64,000 nucleotides of DNA from Deltaproteobacteria bacterium. Lineage in GTDB: Bacteria > Myxococcota_A > UBA796 > CAJQPC01. The stretch is from positions 79,574 through 143,573 of the forward strand of contig JADKFE010000010.1 in the NCBI GenBank assembly GCA_016717595.1. Direction: 5' to 3'. Below, piece after piece: positions 53,676-62,729 of the stretch. Each line of letters begins with the position of its first letter. Within the stretch, counting starts at the first letter, position 1. The notes under the pieces were generated by a model that saw only the letters and a list, made by a program, of their open reading frames with translations, did not search any database and was not told the DNA's origin. The translations under genes and the position numbers were made by a program.

Positions 53676-54654
53676 AGACGTCGAGCCCGAGGCCCTTCAC
53701 GCGGAGGAGGCGCTCGGCTCGGCGCGCGCGCCCCGAGCGCTGTTGGCCCCGGCGAACGTCGATCAGAACCTCCGCGACGCCGCCCAGGTCTGGGCGGTGA
53801 TGGTGGGCTGCTGGCTGGGCATCATCTTTGGTCCGGCCGCCCTCTATCCGCTCTGGGTGCTGATCTTGGGGGGTCGCCTGAACGCCTTGGGCGTGATCTT
53901 GCACGAGCTCTGCCACATGCCGCCCCAGCGCGGCGGGCGGGCCCTGCTCCTGGAGATGTTGGCGGGCTGGCCGATCATGTCCACCGTCGACGCGATGCGC
54001 TACCACCACCTGCGCCACCACCGCGACTCAGGGATGCCCACCGACCCGTACCTCAAGCCGCCCTTGGCCGGCCGCCCGCTGCTGCGCCTGTTCTATTGGC
54101 AGCGCACGGGCCTGTTGATCTTCGTGTGGACCCTCCGGATGATCGTGGGCAACCTCGCCGCGGTGATCCCGGCCCTGCGGACCTTCTACGCGAGGGGGCT
54201 CCTTCAAGATCGCTCCGGCGCGCCCCTTCGGGACAGCCCCGAGGTGATCCGCTGCGCCCAGGCCGAGCGGCGCTTGATCCTGCCGCTCGTGCTGCTCGTG
54301 ATCTTGGGGGGCCTGTCCCCCGGCGCGCTGGTCTATGGCGTGATCCTCCCCGCTTGGGTGGCGGGGCTTCTGTGCGGCTGGCGGCTTCTGGAGGAGCACA
54401 GCGACGCCCGCGCCACGGACCGCCGGGTCGAGACGACGCTGCGCACCACCCGGGATCACAACCTCGACCCCTTGGGGCGGCTCTTCTTCGCGCCGCTCAA
54501 CGTCGGTTACCACGTCGCGCACCACCTGCACCCCCAGGCCGCAAAAGAGCGGCTGCCCGAGCTCGCCGCCTGGACCCGCGCGCAGCATCCCGAGGCCTAC
54601 CCGCGGCTTCGTCGCTGGTGGGGAGGCGACGAAGCGGCCCGCGACGGGGTATGA
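53668..54654 (+). CDS. Membrane fatty acid desaturase
   Basis: The 328-aa product starts at GTG, overlapping the preceding gene by 8 bp. Three His boxes that hold the di-iron centre are present: HELCH, HHLRHHRD and HVAHHLHP. Two hydrophobic pairs (about 30-75 and 140-245) span the membrane. It inserts double bonds in acyl chains; the position is unknown. It is coupled to the TPR lipoprotein. Confidence 0.85.
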   Translation: MTEDVEPEALHAEEALGSARAPRALLAPANVDQNLRDAAQVWAVMVGCWLGIIFGPAALYPLWVLILGGRLNALGVILHELCHMPPQRGGRALLLEMLAGWPIMSTVDAMRYHHLRHHRDSGMPTDPYLKPPLAGRPLLRLFYWQRTGLLIFVWTLRMIVGNLAAVIPALRTFYARGLLQDRSGAPLRDSPEVIRCAQAERRLILPLVLLVILGGLSPGALVYGVILPAWVAGLLCGWRLLEEHSDARATDRRVETTLRTTRDHNLDPLGRLFFAPLNVGYHVAHHLHPQAAKERLPELAAWTRAQHPEAYPRLRRWWGGDEAARDGV

Positions 54655-54682
54655 TGAGGCGTCCCCGCTGGAGCTAGGCCCC

Positions 54683-55753
54683 ATGCCCGTCTCGTTCACC
54701 CGCCGGAACCTGCTCACCTGGCTCGGCGCAGGCGCCCTGACCGCCGCGCTGCCGGGCCGCGCCTTCGCCAAGTCCGATGAGATCGAGCCCCTCGCCGCGC
54801 TGAAGCTCGCGACGATGAACCAGCGCGACGACGCCTGGGGCAAGGTGCTCAGCGTGTGGGCCCGCCACTTAGAGAAGGTCTCCAACGGCCAGCTCGACAC
54901 GAGCGTGATTCACGACGGCGGCGATCGGGGCCTCGATGAAGAAGAGGTCACCCGGCGCCTGCTCGCTGGGGTGTGGGATGGCGGCGTGGTCACGGCCACG
55001 GGGCTCTACCAGGCCGCCCCCGCCGCCCAGGTGCTCCAGCTCCCCGGGCTGTTCGGCGCTTGGGCCGATGTAGAGGGCGCCTTGGGCCGCGCCCGCCCCG
55101 AGCTCGACCGCCAGCTCGCCGCCGCCGGGCTCACCGTGCTCGGCTGGGGCAACGTCGGCAGCCGCTACCTGTTCACCCGCGGCGTCGCCCTACGCTCTCC
55201 CGCCGACATGGGCGCCCAGCAGGTCTATCTGCCCAAGGGTGATCTCGCGCTCAAGGCGCTCTATGAGGTCGCCGGGGTGCCCGCCCCGCTCACCTTTGAT
55301 GAGGCCGCCGTGCGCCACCGCCTCACCAAGGCCGAGCTCTCCGTGGTGCCCGCCACCTTGATGCAGGCCGAGTCCCGCGGCTGGCTCGGCGCGCCGCGCC
55401 TCGACCAGCTCGTCGCCGTGCGCCTGGGGGTGCAGGTCGCCGCCCTCGTCATGCGCACCGACGCCCTGGACGCCTTGCCCAGCCACCTTCGTGAGCTGGT
55501 CTTAGAGACCGGCCCCCTCGCCGCGAGCGGCCTCACCACCCGCACTGAAGAGCTCGAGGCCGCCGCCTTGGCGCGTGTGCAGCAGCTCACCGCGCCGATC
55601 GAGCTCGCTGAAGGGTTTGTGACCCAGTGGGACGACGCCTTCAAGGCCGCCCGCGAGCGGCTCGTCTCCGGCGGCGCCATGCCCCAGGCGCTCCTGGACC
55701 TCATGGCCGCCCCCGCCGCGCCTTCGGGCTTCTCCGGCGCCCAAGGCGGCTGA
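54683..55753 (+). CDS. TRAP-type substrate-binding protein (DctP-like)
   Basis: The 356-aa exported protein has a Tat-like signal, TRRNLLTWLGAGALTAALPG. The mature part follows DctP-type periplasmic binding proteins: LKLATMNQRDDAWGKVLSVWA at the start, then a RYLFTRGVALRSPADMGAQQ linker, and the usual helix-rich second lobe. No DctQ/DctM permease genes lie nearby, so it is orphaned or pairs with a distant transporter. It follows the desaturase by 28 bp. Confidence 0.72.
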   Translation: MPVSFTRRNLLTWLGAGALTAALPGRAFAKSDEIEPLAALKLATMNQRDDAWGKVLSVWARHLEKVSNGQLDTSVIHDGGDRGLDEEEVTRRLLAGVWDGGVVTATGLYQAAPAAQVLQLPGLFGAWADVEGALGRARPELDRQLAAAGLTVLGWGNVGSRYLFTRGVALRSPADMGAQQVYLPKGDLALKALYEVAGVPAPLTFDEAAVRHRLTKAELSVVPATLMQAESRGWLGAPRLDQLVAVRLGVQVAALVMRTDALDALPSHLRELVLETGPLAASGLTTRTEELEAAALARVQQLTAPIELAEGFVTQWDDAFKAARERLVSGGAMPQALLDLMAAPAAPSGFSGAQGG

Positions 55754-55771
55754 GCTTCGGCGGTCAGCGCC

Positions 55772-56410
55772 TCAGGGTGTAGGTTTTGTGCGCGGCTCGC
55801 TGCGCTCAAACCAGAGGTCAAGGAGCGGCCCGAGCATCGGCAACAAGGCCCAGCGCCAGTTGCGGCCGAGCTCACGGTGAATGAGCATCGAGGTGAGCCA
55901 GAACGCCAGAAAGTCGAAGCCCATGATGAACATGAAGGCTTCAGTTCGGGTGGCGTGCCACCACACGCCGGGCTCGGTGGCGACGAGGCCCCAGGCGCCC
56001 AGGCAGAGCGTCGCCAAGGTGAGCACGCTGACGATGCGGCGCCCGGCGAGGAGCTTGAGCGGCCCCGTCACCGGCTGGCGTTGGTTAAACGCCGAGCGCA
56101 AGAAGAAGCCCGGCAAGAGCGCGAAGGCCCCGAGCACGTTGGCGAGGAGCACAAACGGCCACAGCGGCAGGGGCCGAGCGTTCAAGAGCGGCGCCGCGCG
56201 CGCCCCGATCACCCACGGCCAGATGCCCATGAGCATAAAATGCACGATGACGAGGGGGTCCTCTCCTTCCCAATCCCCGGTGAGCAGGCGAATCACCCAC
56301 TCTGACTGATCCGGGCGCGCATCGGGCGAGCCGATGAACGACACGGCCATCAGGGCGATCCACACGATCAGATAGCCCAGGCGGTGAACCGGCGGCTCAG
56401 GGCTCTCCAC
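55772..56410 (-). CDS. Integral membrane protein of unknown function
   Basis: The 212-aa product has about five hydrophobic helices, such as LIVWIALMAVSFIG, VHFMLMGIWPWVIGA and FIMGFDFLAFWLTSMLI. The central loop is RSAFNQRQPVTGPLK. No family is recognised. It overlaps the upstream exported-protein gene by 14 bp and is co-transcribed with it. It faces the TRAP gene. Confidence 0.62.
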   Translation of the reverse strand: MESPEPPVHRLGYLIVWIALMAVSFIGSPDARPDQSEWVIRLLTGDWEGEDPLVIVHFMLMGIWPWVIGARAAPLLNARPLPLWPFVLLANVLGAFALLPGFFLRSAFNQRQPVTGPLKLLAGRRIVSVLTLATLCLGAWGLVATEPGVWWHATRTEAFMFIMGFDFLAFWLTSMLIHRELGRNWRWALLPMLGPLLDLWFERSEPRTKPTP

Positions 56411-57476
56411 GGGGGGCCTCCTCGGCGGGGGAGCTGGACGGCGAGGCGGGGACGCCGCCTTTGATTCTCACCCAGGCCGCGAGGAACTTCTGGTGCAGCC
56501 AGTCACGGATGTGGTGGCGCCGACGCCACAAAACCACGGTGCCGATGCCCTTGATCGTCCACCAGGCGATCATCCACTTGCCGGCGTTCAGCAAGAAGTC
56601 CGCCGAGGGGATCCAGGCGAAGGGCAGCTCCGTGGCCTCCGCGGGCGCGGCGACGGGCTCCTCGGTGGCGATGACCAAGGCGTCGTCTCCACAGCGTAGA
56701 ACGACCTCGACGGGCCCGGCGCGCCAGCTCTGGTCAGGCGCCCCCGGGAGGCTCGCGACGAGCTCGACGCGGTGCGGGCCGGGGCTGAGGCTCACGGGCG
56801 CGTGGTGGTCAGGGGTGCAAGCGGCGTAGATCAGGTCTTGGCCGCGGCCAACCCAGCTCCCGCCAAACGGCGCGGGCTCTGGCAGCGAGGCCGACGGGCG
56901 CCAGAGCTGGCCGTCTACCCAGGTCTCGAACAGGAAGGCGTCGCGCCAGGGCTCGGCGGAGGGGTGAAGGGTGAGGCTCACCTTGGCCGAGGCGGCGTCG
57001 AGGGCCTCGGAGCAGGCGCCAGAGTCCGTGGCGACGACCACGGGGCCGCGCTCGTGGGGATCGACGGAGAGCGCGCCCAACGCGACGGGCGGCGGCGCGG
57101 GGGCGGTGAGGTTCAGGTGCAGCGCGCGGGGCCCCCGCTGATCCCCGGCGCCGCCCAAGATGACCCGGCTTCCTGGGCGCAGCGCGCCCTCTTGAGGCCT
57201 CACCAAGAGCACGCCGGGGTGGGTGGCGCTGGCCTCCTCGACGACGGGCACCGCCGCGCCGCCCTCGACGGTGAGCCCCCGCGGCTCATCAAAGGGCGCG
57301 CAGCCCGAGCGGAGGAGCGCGATGGCGCTGAGGTTGGCCGGGACCGAGGCGCCGTCCCCCGGCACCGAGGCCGCGGGGTGGCAAGGATGGGGGGAGCACG
57401 CCCAGGCGGCGGCGGGCGCCAGGCCAGAGAGGCCGACCACCGCAGCGGACAGGAGCAGGGCGCGCTGAAACACCAT
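56397..57476 (-). CDS. Exported Big_5-like protein with C-terminal membrane anchor
   Basis: From the ATG at 57476 the product is 359 aa with a signal peptide (LLLSAAVVGLSGLAPAAAWA) cleaved before CSPHPC. PGDGASVPANLSAIAL resembles the opening of Ig-like Big_5 domains. The middle is beta-rich with Cys pairs. Near the C-terminus, GKWMIAWWTIKGIGTVVLW is a transmembrane helix followed by a basic tail. Probably a surface or periplasmic protein anchored in the inner membrane. It is first in an operon with the 212-aa membrane protein. Confidence 0.65.
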   Translation of the reverse strand: MVFQRALLLSAAVVGLSGLAPAAAWACSPHPCHPAASVPGDGASVPANLSAIALLRSGCAPFDEPRGLTVEGGAAVPVVEEASATHPGVLLVRPQEGALRPGSRVILGGAGDQRGPRALHLNLTAPAPPPVALGALSVDPHERGPVVVATDSGACSEALDAASAKVSLTLHPSAEPWRDAFLFETWVDGQLWRPSASLPEPAPFGGSWVGRGQDLIYAACTPDHHAPVSLSPGPHRVELVASLPGAPDQSWRAGPVEVVLRCGDDALVIATEEPVAAPAEATELPFAWIPSADFLLNAGKWMIAWWTIKGIGTVVLWRRRHHIRDWLHQKFLAAWVRIKGGVPASPSSSPAEEAPRGEP

Positions 57477-57927
57477 CACCTCGGCGCATGACGTGGACAC
57501 CAGGACGTAGCGCGGCAAGCGGGGGGGTGCATCTTGGCGGATGGTTGATTGGTTGACCAACCAAACACGCGATAGCCCTCCCTTCCGGAGTGGGGCCGGG
57601 TTGGCGCCTGCGGCGCCAGTGTTCAGCGCGGCGGTCGGCTCGACATCATGAGCCCGACTTCGCAACCGCTCGCACCTTATAGGCATCGATATCTCCTAAA
57701 GCCGTAAATCGCTGACTAATACCCTGAGTTCCAGTGGTATCAGCGACGCCTACGACAACTCTTCCGCCTTTGCGGCGATCGACACTCCTCAACGCACGTC
57801 GGGAGACTCGCTTTGATGGCGCGCCCCCTCAAATCCAATCTCCACAGATGAGCGTCTGGGTATGCGCAGCACCATGTCCTGGCTCAGGCAAGGCCCCTGA
57901 ACGTCACCCCTAAACACGAGGTGATTC
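57477..57927. other. Long low-GC intergenic region
   Basis: This 451-bp stretch is visibly lower in GC than its surroundings and holds no supported gene. It contains an inverted repeat with arms TTGGTT and AACCAA around GACC (57549-57564), preceded by a direct half-repeat GGTTGA, located 73-88 bp upstream of the start at 57476. This is the place expected for an operator of the exported-protein gene. The rest (57600-57900) shows stop codons in all frames. Confidence 0.5.
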
Positions 57928-57936
57928 TTACACCTC
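57918..57936 (-). terminator. Hairpin at the end of the MopE-repeat gene
   Basis: Arms GAGGTG and CACCTC surround a 7-base loop that contains the stop codon at 57928. It lies at the end of the minus-strand operon from 61075. There is no strong T-run, so efficiency is uncertain. Its position supports 57928 as the true end of the gene. Confidence 0.4.
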
Positions 57937-58528
57937 ACCCGACAGTCGGTAGCCGAAGGTCAATCTTAGGAATGCGTCTTGTTTTGTGCCTTTGTAGCCA
58001 ATAGGCTGAATTCGAGCGTTAGTCTTTGGGTCTGGCCCGATCTGCCCACAATCCTGTTGGTCATTGTTGTCGTCATCGCGAAAGCTTGGAGTCGTCGCGC
58101 TCACCGCTGCAGTCATTGACCACACCATCGCAGACCTCTCTCGCACCAGGAAAACGACTACGATCCGCATCGTTGCAGTCCCCCTCCTTTGGGGCCGTTC
58201 TCTTCGGGCAGACGCTCCCCGCGTACCGCTCGGGGCGAGCGCCCTTCCTCCCAAAACCATCCCCGTCGTCGTCGGGATAACAGTCAACCCCCGCCGCAAT
58301 GGCGCCCTTGGGGGGCTCACCCTCCGCGACGGCGTCATTCGCCGCCCCTTCCCCAGCCGTTGGTGGCTTTGGCGCCGCTGGAGGCTTCGCGGCCTGCTCG
58401 CCGAGGGCTGGCGCCCCCGGGCCGCCCAACGTCTCGTCTTGGGGCGTCGACCGAGCCCACACGATCCACAACGCGAGCAGCGCGGTGACGAGCCCCACCA
58501 ATCCGCCGATGATCAGCGGTCTCTTCAT
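57928..58528 (-). pseudogene. Frameshifted membrane protein with MopE-type metal-binding repeats
   Basis: The product begins MKRPLIIGGLVGLV, with a transmembrane helix to about residue 25, a Pro/Ala linker, and acidic repeats DCYPDDDGDGFG and DCNDADRSRFPGAREV ending in CDGVVNDCSG. These match the putative metal-binding (MopE-type) motif. The frame ends at 58073 shortly after the repeats. A +1 frame continues with DDDNNDQQDCGQIGPD and an ordered C-terminus, LRLTFGYRLSGEV, to 57928. A one-base shift around 58085-58095 joins them. It overlaps the preceding gene by 4 bp. Confidence 0.6.
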
Positions 58529-59301
58529 CTCGTCGTTCGGAAGGGGCTTAGGGGGCCCTCACTGCGCTGGCGGCGCGCGCGGCTGCTCAAGGGCAAGGGA
58601 GACAGCGCGGGAGGCGGCGAGGGAGACGCTGCGGTCAGGCTCGCGAGCTGGGCGGCGGTGGGGACCGGGATGTTCAGTCGTGTCTCCGCCTCGCTCAAGG
58701 CGCTCGGCAGCGGAGCGGCCGCGGGGAGAGGCGCAGCGCTCGGGCGCGCCGCAACCGTCGAGGGCCGGGTCGGCGGCGAGATCACCGTCTTGTCGTCGTC
58801 CTCCTCGTCGTCCTCGTCGAGCTCTGGGTGAAGCGCGACGTGCTGGAGCTGGGCCGTGCGGAACCGGTCCGAAGGCGCCATGAGCCCCGCCGCAGGGGCG
58901 GGCTCGGCGGCGGGGGACGGGGGCGCTCGCCGGACTCGGCACGAAGCTCTTCCTCTTCTCCGGCGCGGCTCAAGCTCAAGCTCTTCCGTAGGCGGACGAA
59001 AGACGGCGTCGGGGAAGTCGCTGGTCGCCCTCGACAGGCTCGGCCAACCCCGGCCGATGTCCAACCCGGCGGCGTCGATCTGCGAGCGGCCCTCTCTCAG
59101 GCAGCTCGGTCTGTTGCGCCTGCGGCGGGCGAGGCTCAGCCGCCATCCGCTCGCCCTCCAGACCGGCCCTTCTCGACGGTCAGAGCGGTCGAGGAGGCCT
59201 CTTCTGCCGCGCCAGTCTCCGCGGACCCTGCTCCTTGAGGGCTCTGCCTCCCTCTCGTCTGAGTCACGAAGCGCGGCCGCTCCTCCCCGGGATGCGAACA
59301 T
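58525..59301 (-). CDS. Low-complexity protein, frame uncertain
   Basis: The longest frame gives 258 aa from the ATG at 59301, which overlaps the stop of the upstream gene. The first part is Arg-rich and looks out of frame, while other frames show better Glu/Ala/Pro-rich coding (EETGAAEEASST-like and RAGEEEELRAESGERP). The last third reads well in the stated frame (LDEDDEEDDDKTVISPP). The region therefore appears to have several indels or to be a rapidly diverging disordered linker protein. Only the operon position is firm. Confidence 0.35.
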   Translation of the reverse strand: MFASRGGAAALRDSDEREAEPSRSRVRGDWRGRRGLLDRSDRREGPVWRASGWRLSLARRRRNRPSCLREGRSQIDAAGLDIGRGWPSLSRATSDFPDAVFRPPTEELELEPRRRRGRASCRVRRAPPSPAAEPAPAAGLMAPSDRFRTAQLQHVALHPELDEDDEEDDDKTVISPPTRPSTVAARPSAAPLPAAAPLPSALSEAETRLNIPVPTAAQLASLTAASPSPPPALSPLPLSSRARRQRSEGPLSPFRTTR

Positions 59302-59969
59302 CAGGCCGGCGGGGCAGGGGGCTCCGGCTCCAACGGCGGGCGCCCCGAGGGCGGAGGATCACCCTCAGCGGGCTCCTCGGCGATGCGCCCTGTAGACAGC
59401 GCCTCCCGCTCCTCTACAGTCGGCCTATCGAGCACCCCCGGCGCGCCCGCGCCCACCAGGAGGCTCTTCAGCGCGTCGAGCTGCGCGGCACGCTCCGGTC
59501 CAGGCGGCAGGCGGGACGACCAGAGCTCGCGGATCAGCGTGGCGGCGATGGGCTCGGGGGGCGTCGTCGTGGCGCCGATGAACATGCGGCGCGCGAGGGG
59601 ATCGCCCTCCCAGTGCTCCAGCGGCGCCAGAAGCTCGTACAAGACCGGCAACAAGAGGCCGGGATCACCTCCGTACGCGGCGCGAAAGATCCCCCGCGCC
59701 GCCGCGCGGTCGAGGGTGCCCAAGGGGTAGATGAGGCTGTGCTGCCACACCGCCCGGCGCCCATCAAACTCCAAAAACTTGCGTCCGAACAGGGTGATCA
59801 CGTCACCCACCCCCGCGAGCGACTCCTCATAGAGCGCCCACGGGTCGGGCTTGGTCTGCTGCAGACGAAGCCCCACCTGCTCCACGGGCCCGACGCCTCG
59901 CCCCCGAAGCTCGGTGACGAAACGATAGTCCTGCCTCCAGCGGAGATTTAGGAAGTGGGCGGGCTTCAC
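59301..59969 (-). CDS. Unknown protein encoded with a GTPase
   Basis: The 222-aa protein overlaps the GTPase gene stop by 4 bp and is therefore translationally coupled to it. Residues about 1-165 form a compact alpha/beta domain with HFLNLRWRQDYRFVTELRG and FGRKFLEFDGRRAVWQHSLI. The last 60 residues are Pro/Glu-rich and disordered. No signal or membrane helix is visible, so it is cytoplasmic. The pattern suggests a dedicated GTPase partner or effector, as inference. I do not recognise the family. Confidence 0.6.
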   Translation of the reverse strand: MKPAHFLNLRWRQDYRFVTELRGRGVGPVEQVGLRLQQTKPDPWALYEESLAGVGDVITLFGRKFLEFDGRRAVWQHSLIYPLGTLDRAAARGIFRAAYGGDPGLLLPVLYELLAPLEHWEGDPLARRMFIGATTTPPEPIAATLIRELWSSRLPPGPERAAQLDALKSLLVGAGAPGVLDRPTVEEREALSTGRIAEEPAEGDPPPSGRPPLEPEPPAPPA

Positions 59970-61075
59970 CGGTCGGCGCTCCCGTATACCTCAGTGCTCC
60001 CCGTGAACAGATGATCAAGCTCTAGTCCCGCCACGATCGCGCCCAGGCACTCGTGAACCCCGGCGCCTGAGCGCGCAGACCCGAACACATACCAGGAGTC
60101 TCGTCGGGGGTTGAAGCTCTTCTGCAGCAGGAGATCGACGTGCTGGCGTAGCTCCAACATCGCCGGATCCGCCTCGGGGCCCTGCGCTGGCACGTTGGGG
60201 AGCTTGTCTACCTTGTTAAAGAACACCACGATCGAGGAGACGACCTCCCGGGCGACGTCTCGCTCGTAGGTGGCGCGCAGCCGCGCCTCGCTGACATAAT
60301 CCGCGTTCTTGGCCACCCCCGCGCAGACATCCCAGATCATCAGCGCCACCGCGCGGCCTTTGTTCTCTTTGTGATGGCGATCGATCATGTTCCCGATCTG
60401 CTCGGGGGAGCCGCCCGCGATGTCCACAAAGTCAACGGCGTGCAGCACACGCAGGCCGTTCTCGTCTCCCCAGCACAGCGGCACCGGGCTCGTCCGATAT
60501 TGCGCCATGGTGGACTGTATCGAATCTAAATCTTTCGGCGTCGCGGTGGGGTTGGTGAGGCGCTCCATCAGCGTCGTCTTCCCGCCCTTGGACATCCCGT
60601 CCATAAAGACGGTGTGGATACGAAGCGGCACGGCCTGCTTCGCGAGCTCCATGTTGATGCGGTTGATGTGCGCGAGCTCTCGCTTGAGATCGGTGTTCTG
60701 CGCGTCGTAATCTCGATTGGCCGTGCGGTACTCGCTGAGCTGGCCCTCGACCTGGGCGGAGCGGGACTTGAGGTGGGTGAGCTGGGCCCGAAGATCGGTG
60801 ACCAGCTTCTCTTGTTCAGCAAAGCTGGCCAACATCCCCTCGCGCTCCCGCTGATGTCCCTCCATGCGTGAGATCAGCTCGCGCCTCTGCTGAGTCGAGT
60901 CATCCACTTGCGCAAGAAGCTCAGCGGTGTGCTGCTGCGCCTCCTGGAGCTGGGCCAAGATGGCGTTATGCTCTTGTTCGTGATCCCGAAGCTGAAACCC
61001 CAACCAAACCACGACGACGACCAAGACAACAACCGAGACGAGCAGAGCGACGACGAGAACTTCCATCACTGACAC
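59966..61075 (-). CDS. Membrane-anchored coiled-coil small GTPase
   Basis: The 369-aa protein has an N-terminal transmembrane helix (VVALLVSVVVLVVVVVWLGF, about residues 8-27), a long coiled coil (about 30-145), then a GTPase domain. G1 is GMSKGGKTT (160-168), G3 is DIAGG (218-222), G4 is NKVD (287-290) and G5 is GSARS (332-336). All guanine contacts are present, so it should bind GTP. The G1 loop is unusual in lacking the common GxPxxGKS form. It heads a four-gene minus-strand operon, divergent from the kinase at 61197. Topology puts the GTPase in the cytoplasm. Confidence 0.8.
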   Translation of the reverse strand: MSVMEVLVVALLVSVVVLVVVVVWLGFQLRDHEQEHNAILAQLQEAQQHTAELLAQVDDSTQQRRELISRMEGHQREREGMLASFAEQEKLVTDLRAQLTHLKSRSAQVEGQLSEYRTANRDYDAQNTDLKRELAHINRINMELAKQAVPLRIHTVFMDGMSKGGKTTLMERLTNPTATPKDLDSIQSTMAQYRTSPVPLCWGDENGLRVLHAVDFVDIAGGSPEQIGNMIDRHHKENKGRAVALMIWDVCAGVAKNADYVSEARLRATYERDVAREVVSSIVVFFNKVDKLPNVPAQGPEADPAMLELRQHVDLLLQKSFNPRRDSWYVFGSARSGAGVHECLGAIVAGLELDHLFTGSTEVYGSADR

Positions 61076-61097
61076 CTTCGAGACCTAGTTTCAAGCG

Positions 61098-61143
61098 CCG
61101 ATGATCGCTCAGCGCCAGCGCATCATCGGATCTGCGTTATAAT
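61098..61143. promoter_or_regulatory. Divergent kinase/GTPase promoter with inverted repeat
   Basis: TATAAT (61138-61143) is a perfect -10 hexamer, 53 bp before the kinase ATG and unusual in this GC-rich sequence. Perfect 8-bp arms CCGATGAT (61098-61105) and ATCATCGG (61122-61129), 16 bp apart, overlap the expected -35 zone. A regulator bound there would control both the kinase and, from the other side, the GTPase operon. No good -35 hexamer is visible, which fits activator dependence. Confidence 0.6.
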
Positions 61144-61196
61144 AGAGTCGATAAGGAAGCACAACCACCCCGCTGTTTTTACCAGGTAGTGAAGCA

Positions 61197-62729
61197 ATGC
61201 TCGCGCCTTCGCAGATCCGTCCCGGCCAAGTCTTTGGTAAGTACACCCTCGTCAAGCCCCTCGGCGAAGGAGCCTTCGGCGGCGTGTGGCTCGCAGAGCG
61301 CGTCACCAACCACCAGCAGCACCAGCTCAACCGCCCCGTCGCCTTGAAGCTGCGCCATCGGCACGAGTCGCAGACGGACATGCACGACGCCAACCTGTCC
61401 TTTCTGCGCGATTGGTACGTCGGGAACCTCATCCAGCACCCCAACATCGTCGCGATTCAAGACGTGGTGACCGAGGGCCCCGACATCGCCATCGTCATGG
61501 AGTGGGTCGACGGGTACACCTTTGGCGACATCTTCCGCCGCCTGACGTCTCTGGACGCGTTCTTGCCGTTGTCCGCGGTGCTTGAGGCCGGGATCGGCGT
61601 CTGCGCGGGGCTGCACGCCTTACACTCCGTTCGGCGCCCCGACGGCACCCCCTACAACATCGTGCATCGCGACATCAAGCCCCAAAACCTGATGATCGAC
61701 CTTCACGGCGTGGTGCGGGTGCTTGACCTCGGCATCGCCAAGAGCGAGGAGCTCCCCGGAGAGCGCACCGCGCACGGCATCGCCAAAGGCACCATCGAGT
61801 ACATGGCGCCTGAGCAATACCTGAGCGACAACCTCTCTCCCGCCACCGACCTCTTCCCCTTGGGGGTGGTGCTGTTTGAGCTGGCGACAAAAGAGCGGCT
61901 CTTTCGGCCTGAAGCGGACGACTCCCGGCTCTTTCGGCGCAAGCGCAGCGGCCACGCGGCGAGCCGAGTCAACGCGCATGAGGCTCGCCTCGGCCCCTTC
62001 GCGCCTGTGCTGCTGGACTGCCTGGCCATCGAGCCTGAGGATCGCCCGCAGAGCGCTGAGGAGCTCGGTCATACGCTGCAGGGGCTCTTGGACGGCGCGC
62101 CCCGCGGGCCGGGGCTGCACGACCTGATGTCGGCGTTTCGAGGGGAGATCCCGCCCCGAATGGCCCAGAGCCCGGAGTGGGCGCCGTTGGCGCTGGCCCT
62201 CGATCGCCCCCGCCGCCCAACCCCCGTGGTTCATCTGCCGCGAAAAAACATCGCGCTGCTGCTGCCTGGCCTCGACATGCCAGAGACGATCGTCGAGGCG
62301 CTCTCGCCCATTGATGAAGACGGTGATGTTGCCATTGAGCATAGCGTCGTTGTTCCCGCGACGCTCCCAACCCCAGAGGCGAACCTCACGCCCCTCCCCC
62401 TCCCCGACCCGCCCACACGCTCGCTGCCGTTCTCGCCGACGCCCAGCCCGATCCCGCTCTCGGGCCAGACCACGAGGATCAGGACGACGACGCCGTCTCC
62501 GACCCCACCACCGACGCCGACCCCACCCCGCCCAGAGCGCGCCCGGTCACGCCGACGCCACCGCCCACGCCGGTCGTGGCGCCGCCAGCCCCCCCGCCGC
62601 TCATCCGATCCGCGTTTGTGCCGCCCAAGGCGCCGACGCCGCCCAGCCCTCCGCCCCGCGCCCCGATCGCGGCGCCGCCGCTGGCGCCCGCGTTCATGTC
62701 AACCAGAACGCCCTCCCCCGCGCTCGTGA
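61197..62729 (+). CDS. Receptor-type Ser/Thr protein kinase, N-terminal part
   Basis: The first 320 residues are a complete kinase domain: GEGAFGGV (23-30), K51, catalytic D159 in HRDIKPQN, DLG at 177-179 in place of DFG, and APEQY. A Pro/Thr-rich linker follows to about 430. Beyond about position 62385 the frame becomes Arg/Pro-rich (RARSRRRHRPRRSW), while a -1 frame gives an acidic/Pro-rich linker and leads on to a transmembrane helix (next entry). The natural product is therefore longer. Two-component sensing is replaced here by a eukaryotic-type kinase. It is divergent from the GTPase operon. Confidence 0.8.
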   Translation: MLAPSQIRPGQVFGKYTLVKPLGEGAFGGVWLAERVTNHQQHQLNRPVALKLRHRHESQTDMHDANLSFLRDWYVGNLIQHPNIVAIQDVVTEGPDIAIVMEWVDGYTFGDIFRRLTSLDAFLPLSAVLEAGIGVCAGLHALHSVRRPDGTPYNIVHRDIKPQNLMIDLHGVVRVLDLGIAKSEELPGERTAHGIAKGTIEYMAPEQYLSDNLSPATDLFPLGVVLFELATKERLFRPEADDSRLFRRKRSGHAASRVNAHEARLGPFAPVLLDCLAIEPEDRPQSAEELGHTLQGLLDGAPRGPGLHDLMSAFRGEIPPRMAQSPEWAPLALALDRPRRPTPVVHLPRKNIALLLPGLDMPETIVEALSPIDEDGDVAIEHSVVVPATLPTPEANLTPLPLPDPPTRSLPFSPTPSPIPLSGQTTRIRTTTPSPTPPPTPTPPRPERARSRRRHRPRRSWRRQPPRRSSDPRLCRPRRRRRPALRPAPRSRRRRWRPRSCQPERPPPRS

